64,000 nucleotides of DNA, from assembly GCF_020165495.1 (NCBI RefSeq), contig NZ_JAIUIE010000011.1, positions 103,582-167,581 on the forward strand, written 5' to 3'. Shown one piece after another: positions 34,342-42,481 of this stretch. The notes under the pieces are model-generated. The model ran no database searches. It was given only the letters and a program-made list of their open reading frames with translations, and had not been told where the DNA came from. Each line of letters starts with the position of its first letter. Position 1 is the stretch's first letter. Source of the DNA: Mesorhizobium sp. BR1-1-16. GTDB taxonomy: Bacteria > Pseudomonadota > Alphaproteobacteria > Rhizobiales > Kaistiaceae. Position numbers and translations under genes: made by a program.

Positions 34342-35517
34342 TTGGCAAGCGTTAGTCTCGAAGGACTTACGAAGTCCTATGGAAACGGTGTGCTGAAGGC
34401 GGTCAACGATCTCAACCTGGAGATCGAAGACGGCGAGTTCGTGGTGCTTGTCGGCCCGTCAGGCTGCGGCAAGTCCACCGCGCTGCGCATGATCGCCGGC
34501 CTCGAAGAGATCAGCGACGGCGGGGTTTGGATCGGCGACCAGTTCGTCAATGACGTGCACCCGAAAGACCGCGACGTGGCGATGGTCTTTCAAAACTACG
34601 CGCTCTATCCGCACATGACGGTGTTCGACAACATCGCCTTCGCCCTGCAGATCGCGGGCATGCCGCGGGACGAAATCCGGCGCCGCGTCGAGGATGCGGC
34701 TCGAACGCTGGAGCTGACGGACTATCTGAAGCGTCGTCCAGGTCAGCTTTCCGGCGGGCAGAGACAGCGCGTCGCGATGGGCCGTGCCATCGTTCGTCAG
34801 CCGGCGGTCTTCCTCATGGACGAGCCGCTCTCGAATCTCGACGCAAAGCTGCGTGTGCAGATGCGCGCCGAGATCTCCAAGCTGCAGCGTCGGCTCGGCG
34901 TCACCACGATCTATGTGACGCATGACCAGGTCGAGGCCATGACCATGGGCGACAGGGTGGCGCTGCTGCGCGATGGCAACTTGCAGCAGGTGGCCCCGCC
35001 GTCGGTCATGTATGACGAGCCCGCCAACATGTTCGTGGCGGCGTTCCTCGGATCACCGAGCATGAATCTGTTGTGGGGCGAACTCGGCGAGGTCTCGGCG
35101 TCGGGCACGACGCTGAAGCTCGGCGGGCAGACCCTTCTGCTGACAACCGAGAAAATTGCTGGTCTCCGAAGGCTCGGCGCTTACGCCAATCGGGCGGTGG
35201 TGGTGGGTATTCGCCCGGAGGACATTTACCCTGCCGCCGATCGGCCGGGGGCGACGAGCAAGATCCGGTCAAACATCGATCTCGTCGAAGCGCTCGGTTC
35301 GGACAAGGTTCTGCATTTCTCGATCGACGCCCGGCAGGCGCTGGTGAAGAGTTCGGACAGTCTCGACGAGCTCAACCATGGCGAGGCAGGGAAGGCGCAT
35401 TGCGTCGCCCGGCTGAATGCGCGCACCCCGCTGCGTATGGGCGACGATGTCGATCTGGTCTTCGATACCGACCGGCTGCATTTCTTCGACGGGGAAACCG
35501 GTGAGGCGATCCGATGA
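34342..35517 (+). CDS. Sugar ABC transporter ATPase (MalK/UgpC type)
   Basis: This is a 391-aa ATPase starting at a TTG (34342) with CGGAG upstream; no nearby ATG fits. It contains Walker A GPSGCGKST, signature LSGGQRQRVAMGRA, Walker B VFLMDEPLSNLDAKLR and the switch His in TIYVTHDQVEAMT. The C-terminal ~150 residues form the TOBE/OB regulatory domain of MalK-type proteins. It ends with an ATGA overlap to the lactonase gene. It energises the preceding permease pair. Confidence 0.93.
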   Translation: MASVSLEGLTKSYGNGVLKAVNDLNLEIEDGEFVVLVGPSGCGKSTALRMIAGLEEISDGGVWIGDQFVNDVHPKDRDVAMVFQNYALYPHMTVFDNIAFALQIAGMPRDEIRRRVEDAARTLELTDYLKRRPGQLSGGQRQRVAMGRAIVRQPAVFLMDEPLSNLDAKLRVQMRAEISKLQRRLGVTTIYVTHDQVEAMTMGDRVALLRDGNLQQVAPPSVMYDEPANMFVAAFLGSPSMNLLWGELGEVSASGTTLKLGGQTLLLTTEKIAGLRRLGAYANRAVVVGIRPEDIYPAADRPGATSKIRSNIDLVEALGSDKVLHFSIDARQALVKSSDSLDELNHGEAGKAHCVARLNARTPLRMGDDVDLVFDTDRLHFFDGETGEAIR

Positions 35518-36530
35518 CAGGGAGCCTCGCGCTGGTTTGCAATTCACGCGACAAGACCATCGGGCTCTACCGGCTTTCGCTTGAGGGCCGGCTTGAGGCG
35601 AGGGGCTCGGTGCCGTTGGCTGGAGAGGGGAGCAACGGTCCGTCGCCGCTCGCTTTCAGTCCGGACCGGCGGATCCTCTATGTTGCCTTTCGCGGCGGCG
35701 AGCCGGCGGTCCTCAGCTTTCGCATCGATGTCGCCGCGGCGGGCCTCACCTATCTGGGCACGGCGCCGACGGCGGGCAGCATCGCCTATTTCTCGGCCGA
35801 TCCGACGGGACGGTTTCTGTTCTGCGCCTCCTATGGCGGCGGCACGGTCTCCGTGAATTCGATCGGAGCGGACGGTGTCGCGGGTGGTCCGGTCGCGGTG
35901 CTCGATGTCGGTGAAAAGCCGCACTGCACCATCCCTGTCGGGAACGATGGCATGGTCCTCGTTCCCTGCGTCGGGACCGACAGGATCGAACGTCTGGTCT
36001 TCGACAAAGCCGGAGGAACGCTTGAGAAAATGTCGCCCCCGGCGGTGCAGTTGGCGCCCGGCAGCGCCCCTCGCCATCTCGTTCTCCACCCCAATGGCCG
36101 TTTTGCCTATGTCGTCGGCCAGGAAAGCGGGTCCGTGACGGTGCTGGCCTTGGCGGCCGATATGACGATGACGGTCGTGGAGACGCATGACATCACGGCA
36201 GCGGGGCATGTCGGGGCGCGGCTCGCCTCGGACATTCACCTCACGCCGGATGGCGGATTGCTCTATGCGAGCGAAAGAGAAAGCAATGTCGTCGCCGGTT
36301 TCATCGTCGACCCGAAAACGGGCCGGCTCACGCCGGCCGAGAGCCATCCCGTGCCTGACACGCCGCGCGGCTTCGCCATCGATCCGACTGGCCGCTTCCT
36401 CGTCACGCTCGGCGAAAACACAGCGAGCGCACTCGTCTGCGCGGTGGATCCGTCGACAGGCCGACTGACGGACCTGCATCGGCTCAGCACAGGCGCCGGG
36501 CCAAACTGGATCGAAATCCTGCCTGCCTAG
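35514..36530 (+). CDS. Lactonase of the 7-bladed beta-propeller family (Pgl/YbhE-like)
   Basis: This is a 338-aa cytoplasmic protein built of repeated blades such as PSPLAFSPDRRILYVAFRGGEPAVLSF, APRHLVLHPNGRFAYVVGQESGSVTVL and RGFAIDPTGRFLVTLGENTASALV. It resembles 6-phosphogluconolactonase YbhE and related sugar lactonases. Because it is coupled (ATGA) to a sugar importer operon containing a Udh-like dehydrogenase, a role opening an aldono- or aldaro-lactone is more likely than a pentose-phosphate role. A second propeller of this type lies at 56812. Confidence 0.83.
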   Translation: MTGSLALVCNSRDKTIGLYRLSLEGRLEARGSVPLAGEGSNGPSPLAFSPDRRILYVAFRGGEPAVLSFRIDVAAAGLTYLGTAPTAGSIAYFSADPTGRFLFCASYGGGTVSVNSIGADGVAGGPVAVLDVGEKPHCTIPVGNDGMVLVPCVGTDRIERLVFDKAGGTLEKMSPPAVQLAPGSAPRHLVLHPNGRFAYVVGQESGSVTVLALAADMTMTVVETHDITAAGHVGARLASDIHLTPDGGLLYASERESNVVAGFIVDPKTGRLTPAESHPVPDTPRGFAIDPTGRFLVTLGENTASALVCAVDPSTGRLTDLHRLSTGAGPNWIEILPA

Positions 36531-36582
36531 GGCCGCTCGACAATTAGCTTCGCGAAAGGCGGGCGGTCGCTGTCGTGTTTAT

Positions 36583-36615
36583 CTGCCATTGCCGGGTCAA
36601 GTCCGGCAATGGCAG
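36583..36615. repeat. Dispersed hairpin repeat, copy 2
   Basis: CTGCCATTGCCGG (36583-36595) and CCGGCAATGGCAG (36603-36615) form a perfect 13-bp stem with a 7-nt loop. The downstream flank (GTGGCGCGACG near 36627) is also found beside copy 3 near 42331, so the mobile or duplicated unit is longer than the hairpin. It lies between the convergent lactonase and GH42 genes and could end both transcripts. Confidence 0.85.
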
Positions 36616-36747
36616 GAAAAGGAACCGTGGCGCGACGCGAACCCTGGATGTCGATGCTACCCAAGGCCCGCTCTTGTTGCCCATTGCCGCGACGCCTCGC
36701 CGGCAGCGCTTTCAGGAGCGTTGCCGGCGAGCCCGCGTACAGTGGGT

Positions 36748-38859
36748 TCAGCCGATCGGGACGATGAGCGCATCACGCGCCGAAACCTGCACCTCGTTGC
36801 CGCTCGCAAAAGCGTCCTCCCCCGCCCAATAGGGCGTGCCGAACGAGAGTTCGCCCGATGCCAGATCGACCGTCGCGCGCTGCGCGCTCCGCGTCGGATT
36901 GATGAGCCAGAGAACGCGCTGTCCGTCAGGGCCGACGTGTAGCCGTCCATGCAAAGCGGGGTTCGAGAGGCTCAGCGCTTGCCGGCGACCGGCCCAGCGC
37001 AGCACGTCGGAGAAGTATGCGAGGTTCTCGGGGTTGCTTTCCTTGAAATAGGCAATGCCGGGATGTGTGCCCACCAGCAAAGTGCGCCCCTTGCCAAAGC
37101 TGTTCTCGACCACGGCAATCCGCCCGTCCGAGAATGAACCGCGGATGGAGCCGGTGGTCGGCGCGTAGCTCTGCAGGAAGCCGCCGCCCTTCAAGGGCCT
37201 GCCATCGAACGAGAGACGGATGCGGTCGCCAATGTCGGGCATGAATTCGACCTCGGCCTCCTTCGCGCCGAACACATGATCGAGCCCGTTATTCGGCTGC
37301 ACGGTGCCGACCTTGCCGCGATCTCCGAAATAGCCGGGCGTCGCCTCGGAAATGAGCGTTCCGCCTGCCTTCACCCAATCGGCCAGCGCCTTGGCGTGAA
37401 CGGCGGTGAGCATGATCGGGTAGGGCGCGTAGATCGTCTCGTAATCGGCGATGTGATCGATATGCACCCAGTCGGCCTGGATGCCGTTATCGAAGAAGCC
37501 TCGATACGCTCCCCACATCGCCTCGCGATAGGTCTCGGGCCTGTGGTTGGCGTTGAGCAGGTAGTCCCAGGCCTGCGCCTCGGGGATGACGAGAATGGCG
37601 ACATCGCCCTTGATCGGCCGCGCTTCGAAGAGAGGCTTCTGGGCCGAAGCATTGGCCCAGCGGGCGAGGCCGCTTGCCATGTCGGAGCGGGGCGTCCGCG
37701 AGCCGTCCATGCCGTAGGATCCGAATGCGCCGAACAGGGGGCCGTCGAGCAGCGGCCGGAAGCGGAGGTTGAGCACGCCCGTCGCGCCGGCCGCGAACGA
37801 CGTCATGGTCAGCGTGCGGATGTCCTCGGGATCCATCACGCGGCCGTCTTCCTTGTCGCGGCCGAGCACCTGCGGCTGCAGCCAAAGGGGCCCGCCGGGA
37901 CGCTCGGCATGCCACCACTTCTTGCCGCGACTAGCGGCCCGCGTGATATCGGGACCGAAGAAGTTCTGCCAAGGCTTGAAGCCCCTGCGGCTCGGGACCC
38001 AGGTCAGTCCATAAAGCTCGACCTTCGAAGCAGCGAGCCAGTCGTCCGAGCCGTGGGCAGCCATGTTCGGAATGGCGCCGCCAACACCATGCGCCGCGAT
38101 CATGCAATCCTTGTCGACCGCGCGGATCGCGTCGATCTTGAACTGCATCTGATCGTAATAGTTGTGCCGCTTGAACTCGAGCCAATCGAAGTTTTCGGGA
38201 TAGGCAGCCACCTCGCGCGGCGGCTCGATGTCGTCCCATTCCGCATAGGAATAGCGATACCAGGCACGCGCCAGCGTATCGAGATCACCATACTTCGCCT
38301 TCAGCCACAGGCGGAAGTCAGCCTTCATCGGCTCCGAGAAGTCGACATCCGCAGCGTAGTTGACCTCGTTCCAGACGTCATAGCCAAGCAACGCGGGATG
38401 GCCCACATAGCGTTTGGCGAGGGCCGTCAGGAACGCTCCGACGGCCTGCTTCACCTCCGGCGCATTCATGGTCAGAGCGCCGGCGCCGCCGCCATTATTG
38501 GCAAAGCCGCCAGTCGCCGCGCTGACACCCATGTTCGAGGTCAGTGGCCGGCCATCGGCATGAAGCTGACGGGCGTGCGCGAAGCGTCGATAGGCCCAGT
38601 CCGGAACGGTGTGGCTCATTTCGGCGATCACGGTCTTGATGCCGTTCTTCGCTGCGAGGTCCATCTGACGGTCACAGTCGTCCCAGTCATATTCGCCCGG
38701 GCGGCGCTCGATGGCGGACCACATGAACCAGTGCCTGAAGACGTTCAGGCCATCCTCTGCGGCGGTGCCGTAATCACGTTCCCAATCCTCGGGCGGCGGA
38801 TTCGACTTCCGGAAATAGACCGCCCCGAATGGAACTTGCGGCAGCTTGTCGATGGGCAT
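36748..38859 (-). CDS. Beta-galactosidase, glycoside hydrolase family 42
   Basis: This is a 703-aa cytoplasmic retaining beta-galactosidase. The acid/base Glu165 lies in DVWNEVNY and the nucleophile Glu319 in WWHAERPGG, both at the ends of barrel strands. EDGLNVFRHWFMWSAIERRPGEYDWD is the N-terminal GH42 signature. The central (about 420-630) glutamine-amidotransferase-like trimerisation domain and a C-terminal beta domain follow. It is the last gene of the leftward hyi-garR-GH42 series, 71 bases after garR. The substrate is probably a beta-galactoside oligomer brought in by the ABC importer. Confidence 0.9.
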   Translation of the reverse strand: MPIDKLPQVPFGAVYFRKSNPPPEDWERDYGTAAEDGLNVFRHWFMWSAIERRPGEYDWDDCDRQMDLAAKNGIKTVIAEMSHTVPDWAYRRFAHARQLHADGRPLTSNMGVSAATGGFANNGGGAGALTMNAPEVKQAVGAFLTALAKRYVGHPALLGYDVWNEVNYAADVDFSEPMKADFRLWLKAKYGDLDTLARAWYRYSYAEWDDIEPPREVAAYPENFDWLEFKRHNYYDQMQFKIDAIRAVDKDCMIAAHGVGGAIPNMAAHGSDDWLAASKVELYGLTWVPSRRGFKPWQNFFGPDITRAASRGKKWWHAERPGGPLWLQPQVLGRDKEDGRVMDPEDIRTLTMTSFAAGATGVLNLRFRPLLDGPLFGAFGSYGMDGSRTPRSDMASGLARWANASAQKPLFEARPIKGDVAILVIPEAQAWDYLLNANHRPETYREAMWGAYRGFFDNGIQADWVHIDHIADYETIYAPYPIMLTAVHAKALADWVKAGGTLISEATPGYFGDRGKVGTVQPNNGLDHVFGAKEAEVEFMPDIGDRIRLSFDGRPLKGGGFLQSYAPTTGSIRGSFSDGRIAVVENSFGKGRTLLVGTHPGIAYFKESNPENLAYFSDVLRWAGRRQALSLSNPALHGRLHVGPDGQRVLWLINPTRSAQRATVDLASGELSFGTPYWAGEDAFASGNEVQVSARDALIVPIG

Positions 38860-38930
38860 TGGCGTTTCCTTCGCGGATTATTCGCTTCTCAGCTCCGTTC
38901 CGGGCCGAAAGCGTGGGGAGAGGGTCCGAT

Positions 38931-39806
38931 CTAGGCGCCGCGGCCCGATAGCGCCTTGAGGGTGAGGATCAGAGCGGAGTGATCCTTGTCGCCGTCGCCG
39001 CGCGCGATCGCCGCGTTCATGACCTGCTGGGTCGCGGCGGTACTGGGCAGCGCGAGATTGAGGGCCTTGGCCGCATCGATCGCGAGTGACGTATCCTTCC
39101 GATGCAATGCGATCCGGAACCCTGGCTCGAAGGTGGATTTCGTCATGCGCTCGCCATGCACTTCGAGGACACGCGAGGATGCAAACCCGCCCATCAGTGC
39201 CTGGCGGACCTTGACGGGATCCGCGCCGGCGGCCTCTGCGAACAGCAGCGCCTCTGCGACGGCTTCGATGGTGAGGCCGACAATGATCTGGTTGGCCACC
39301 TTGGCTGTCTGGCCGTCGCCGTTGTCGCCGACCAGCGTGATGTTCTTACCCATGGCCTGAAAGAGCGGCAGCGCGCGGGCGAAGGCCTCTTCCGGGCCGC
39401 CGACCATGATCGTCAGCGTCGCATTGCGGGCCCCGACCTCGCCGCCTGAAACGGGGGCATCGAGATAGGAACAGCCGAGGGCCTCGACACGCCAGGCGAA
39501 GTCCTTGGTCGCGATCGGCGATATGGAGCTCATATCGATGACAAGCTTGCCGGGCGACAGCGCCTCGGCAATGCCGTCGGCGCCGAACAGCACGCCTTCG
39601 ACATCGGGCGTGTCGGGAAGCATCAGGATGATGACGTCGGACGCTGCGGCGACTTCGCGCGCGCTCTCCAGCGCCTTGCCGCCCTTGTCGACGAGATACT
39701 GCGACACTGGCTTGACCCGATGCAGCGCCAGCGAATGCCCAGCTGCGATGAGCTGCTCCGCCATGGGCCGTCCCATGACGCCCAGGCCGATAAAACCGAT
39801 CTTCAT
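38931..39806 (-). CDS. garR: 2-hydroxy-3-oxopropionate (tartronate semialdehyde) reductase
   Basis: This is a 291-aa beta-hydroxyacid dehydrogenase. It has the NAD(P) motif MKIGFIGLGVMGRPMAEQL, the substrate signature DAPVSGGEVGARNATLTIMVGG and the catalytic Lys in GQTAKVANQI. The closest group is GarR/GlxR, which reduces tartronate semialdehyde to glycerate. The hydroxypyruvate isomerase gene directly upstream interconverts hydroxypyruvate and tartronate semialdehyde, which supports this choice over 3-hydroxyisobutyrate dehydrogenase. Confidence 0.88.
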   Translation of the reverse strand: MKIGFIGLGVMGRPMAEQLIAAGHSLALHRVKPVSQYLVDKGGKALESAREVAAASDVIILMLPDTPDVEGVLFGADGIAEALSPGKLVIDMSSISPIATKDFAWRVEALGCSYLDAPVSGGEVGARNATLTIMVGGPEEAFARALPLFQAMGKNITLVGDNGDGQTAKVANQIIVGLTIEAVAEALLFAEAAGADPVKVRQALMGGFASSRVLEVHGERMTKSTFEPGFRIALHRKDTSLAIDAAKALNLALPSTAATQQVMNAAIARGDGDKDHSALILTLKALSGRGA

Positions 39807-39815
39807 GGCAGTTCC

Positions 39816-40592
39816 TCAGAGATAGGGAGTCATCCAGCCGAGCCCGGCGGTCGTTCCGGCCAGGGGCCGGTATTCACACCCGACCCAGCCGCCATAGCCG
39901 AGGCGATCGAGCTCGGCGAACACGAAGCCGTAGTTGATTTCGCCGGTGCCGGGCTCGTTGCGCCCGGGATTGTCCGCGATCTGCACATGGGCGATGCGTT
40001 CGCGCAGCCGGGCATAAGTCGGCAGCAGGTCGCCCTGTGAGACCTGCGCGTGGTAGAAATCATATTGGATGAACAGGTTGTCGGAGCCGACGGCGTCGAG
40101 CAGCCGTTCAGCGTGATGCGTTGTCGAAACGGCGAAGCCGGGAATGTCGCGGAGGTTGATCGGCTCGATCAAAAGCTGGATGCCCGCGTCGGCAAGCCGC
40201 GGCGCCGCGTATTTCAAGTTGGCGACCAAGACCGCGTCGCGCTCCGCCTCCGTACTGCCGGCCGGCGCGATGCCCGCGAGGCAGTTGATACGGGTGCAGC
40301 CCAGCGCCGCAGCGTAGCGAACCGCCGTGTCGACGCCTCGCCTGAACGCCTCCACGCGGTCACCGAGGCAGCCTATGCCGCGCTCGCCGCCGGCCCAGTT
40401 GCCCGCCGGCAAATTGAACAGCGCCTGCGTCAGCCCGTTCTCACCAAGAGCTTCGGCTATGGCTTCGGGCGTCTCTTCATACGGAGACACATATTCCACA
40501 GCCCCGAACCCGTCCCTCGCAGCGGCGGCGAACCGCTCGATGAAAGGGAGATCGGTATAAAGAAAGGAAAGATTGGCCGAGAATTTAGGCAC
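39816..40592 (-). CDS. hyi: Hydroxypyruvate isomerase-like TIM-barrel enzyme
   Basis: This is a 258-aa sugar-phosphate-isomerase-fold enzyme. I choose the GTG at 40592 with GGGAG six bases upstream, since the resulting N-terminus (VPKFSANLSFLYTDLPFIERF) is where Hyi proteins begin; an in-frame ATG at 40706 adds unlikely residues. Metal-site segments LLIEPIN, QYDFYHAQ and VQIADNPGRNEPGTGEINY are conserved. It leads the leftward operon, followed after nine bases by garR. Confidence 0.87.
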   Translation of the reverse strand: MPKFSANLSFLYTDLPFIERFAAAARDGFGAVEYVSPYEETPEAIAEALGENGLTQALFNLPAGNWAGGERGIGCLGDRVEAFRRGVDTAVRYAAALGCTRINCLAGIAPAGSTEAERDAVLVANLKYAAPRLADAGIQLLIEPINLRDIPGFAVSTTHHAERLLDAVGSDNLFIQYDFYHAQVSQGDLLPTYARLRERIAHVQIADNPGRNEPGTGEINYGFVFAELDRLGYGGWVGCEYRPLAGTTAGLGWMTPYL

Positions 40593-40749
40593 CGTGCGCT
40601 CCCACCCATCCGGCAATGCCCCGATGACGCGCGACATCATCGGCACACCCGACGGCCGGATCGCATGCATCGGCACGACCCTTCCGGGGGCGAACGTCGC
40701 CCTCATGAAAGTCGCATCGTTATTGCTAGAAAACGTGCCTTTAGTCGAA

Positions 40750-40772
40750 TGTTAGGTAAAGCGTTATGTTCC
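40750..40772. promoter_or_regulatory. Operator candidate of the LacI regulator (hyi operon)
   Basis: The reverse strand reads GGAACATAACGCTTTAC then CTAACA, differing from 27764-27786 at one of 23 positions. It lies about 160 bp before the hyi start. Two such copies at the heads of two divergently placed sugar operons, with a LacI gene next door, make a common operator very likely. Confidence 0.68.
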
Positions 40773-40968
40773 GCTGGCATGGATTTCATGCCGCGGTTCC
40801 GCATCGGCTGGATGGATCAGGCTGCTGCCGGCTGCCTATAAACGCGCCCAAACGACGCCCAAATCGCGCCCGGATCGGTTCATTGGGGCGATGCCCTCGC
40901 AACGAGTTGCAAAGCGCTCATTCTCGCGGACGAGGCGACCGACGATGGGGTGCAGTCAGGCCTGGAAA

Positions 40969-41988
40969 TCAGACCGTAGGCTCGAGGTCCGGCTTCTTCT
41001 CGCGGCTGGTCTGCGCCGCGGGACCGGCCGAAGCCCGATTGATAAGCCGACTGGCAACATGAACGCGCAGCGGCAGGTCACGCGGAATGCGGTCATGGAT
41101 GCGGTCGTCCAGCATCCGGACGCAGGCGGCGCCGATCTGTTGGCCGTGGACGCGCACCGTGGTCAGTTGCGGCGAGATCTGGGTTGCGGCCGAATAGTCG
41201 CCGAAGCCGACGACCGATGCATCTTCCGGAATACGATAGCCGAGCCTCAGGAGTTCGGAGATCGCCGTCACCGCCAGTCCATCATGGGCGCAGAAGAACG
41301 CAGTAGGGTAGAGGCCCTCGGCATGGACCGCCCGCAGATGTTCGGTGAAGCGAATTTCGTCGTTGAACTTCATCTGCAGGAACTTGATCTGCGGCAGTCC
41401 CTCCAGAACCTCACGAAACCCGAAATAGCGCTCGATCCGCCCGCGATATCCAGGCGTACCATGCACATAAGCGATGGTGGTGTGGCCGAGGCGCGCGAGA
41501 TACTCGGCAACGGCCGAGCCGGACTCGTGGTCGGTTCCGCCGACGAAATCGACCTGTTCGAGCGGTTCGAGCCAGCCGGTGCGGACGATCGGAACACCCA
41601 GGGAATAGATGCGGGTATAGGTCGTGCGGTCATGCGGGCCGACAAGGGCAGCGCCGTCACAGCCCCGGATAAAGGCCTCGACCTCGTCCGGGAGATGGGT
41701 CCAGCAGATGCGCACCTGATAGCCACGCTTCTGCGCCTCGATCTGGACGCCGTTCTGCACAAGCAGATGCAACTCGGAATTGATCAGATCGGTATCGTGG
41801 AAAACGAGGCCAAGCGTCATCACCTTGGCGATAGTCTCAGCGCGTGTATAGCCGAGCTCCGCCGCCACTTCCTGAACACGCCGACGCGTCTCGTCGCTCA
41901 CGCCGCTCTTGCCCGAAAGCGCCCGCGAAACCGCGAACTTAGAGAGGCCCATCTGCGCGGCGATCGCTCCGAGTGTGACACGTTCCAC
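40969..41988 (-). CDS. LacI-family transcriptional regulator
   Basis: This is a 339-aa repressor. The N-terminal helix-turn-helix and hinge region reads TLGAIAAQMGLSKFAVSRALSGKSGVSDETRRRV, with a family-typical hinge helix afterwards. The C-terminal periplasmic-binding-protein-like core (VMTLGLVFHDTDL, PTAFFCAHDGLAVTAISELLRLGYRIPEDASVVGFGD) binds a sugar-like effector. It is transcribed leftwards, upstream of the hyi operon, with a separate promoter. It most likely controls both glycoside operons through the GGAACATAACGCTTTAC-type sites. Confidence 0.9.
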   Translation of the reverse strand: MERVTLGAIAAQMGLSKFAVSRALSGKSGVSDETRRRVQEVAAELGYTRAETIAKVMTLGLVFHDTDLINSELHLLVQNGVQIEAQKRGYQVRICWTHLPDEVEAFIRGCDGAALVGPHDRTTYTRIYSLGVPIVRTGWLEPLEQVDFVGGTDHESGSAVAEYLARLGHTTIAYVHGTPGYRGRIERYFGFREVLEGLPQIKFLQMKFNDEIRFTEHLRAVHAEGLYPTAFFCAHDGLAVTAISELLRLGYRIPEDASVVGFGDYSAATQISPQLTTVRVHGQQIGAACVRMLDDRIHDRIPRDLPLRVHVASRLINRASAGPAAQTSREKKPDLEPTV

Positions 41989-42292
41989 GGTTGGCTTTTC
42001 CTGCTGCTAACGATGCAAACTAAGGCGAACGACAGGCTAACGCAATCTTCCGGCCTGCCTTTCCGGATCGCTACAGCGCCCCTCCTTCCCATTCACTTGG
42101 CGCATTCGCGCTGGTGCGGCCGCGCTGCCCCCAGTTCAGCAGGCGAGCGTGATTTGAACGGCAAGGCCCACCGGTCTCGAATGCGCGAGCAAGGCCGAAG
42201 GCACGGACCGAAGACCTGGCCGGTCGCTCATTCTGTCGAGTCGGTTGGCAATCCGTCCTCCCTTGCGGCAGCACGGCATCACGCCAGGGTGG

Positions 42293-42340
42293 GATGGCCG
42301 GGTCAGCCAGGCAATGACAGGAAAGGGAGCTGTGGCGCGA
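42293..42340. repeat. Dispersed hairpin repeat, copy 3 (degenerate)
   Basis: GGCCGGGTCAGCCAGGCAATGACAG keeps the loop and right arm of the hairpin (given here in summary as GGCCGGGTCA and GGCAATGACAG). The left arm is eroded. The following GGAAAGGGAGC and GTGGCGCGACG match the flank of copy 2 at 36614-36637. It is therefore a decayed member of the same family. Confidence 0.65.
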
Positions 42341-42448
42341 CGAGGATCCGCGGCCGCCCTATCTGCTGGGCAGGCAAAACCGTCGAGACCCAATCTCGCG
42401 GTAGTCGAAACGCAAATTTTGTCGACAAGAACATCCGGATATCATTAT

Positions 42449-42463
42449 GTTGTATGATGCAAC
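42449..42463. promoter_or_regulatory. Palindromic operator candidate of the MarR-GNAT gene
   Basis: GTTGTAT and ATGCAAC flank a central G, a near-perfect 7-1-7 palindrome 18 bp before the start codon. MarR proteins commonly bind such sites over their own promoter. A TTGTCG / CATTAT pair (42419-42424, 42443-42448) could be the promoter. Confidence 0.5.
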
Positions 42464-42481
42464 TATCTGGTCGCTCCATTG

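Larger units (their letters stand above)
41989..42481. other. Intergenic region between the LacI gene and the MarR-GNAT gene
   Basis: No supported gene. It contains the LacI gene's upstream region on the left, a degenerate copy of the hairpin repeat at 42293-42340, and the divergent promoter and palindrome of the MarR-GNAT gene on the right. The rest shows no recognisable structure. Confidence 0.55.

Noticed and set aside
37276..38934. 552-codon open frame on the plus strand opposite the GH42 gene
   Set aside because: No motif or plausible composition; the minus strand encodes a full GH42 enzyme with both catalytic Glu residues.
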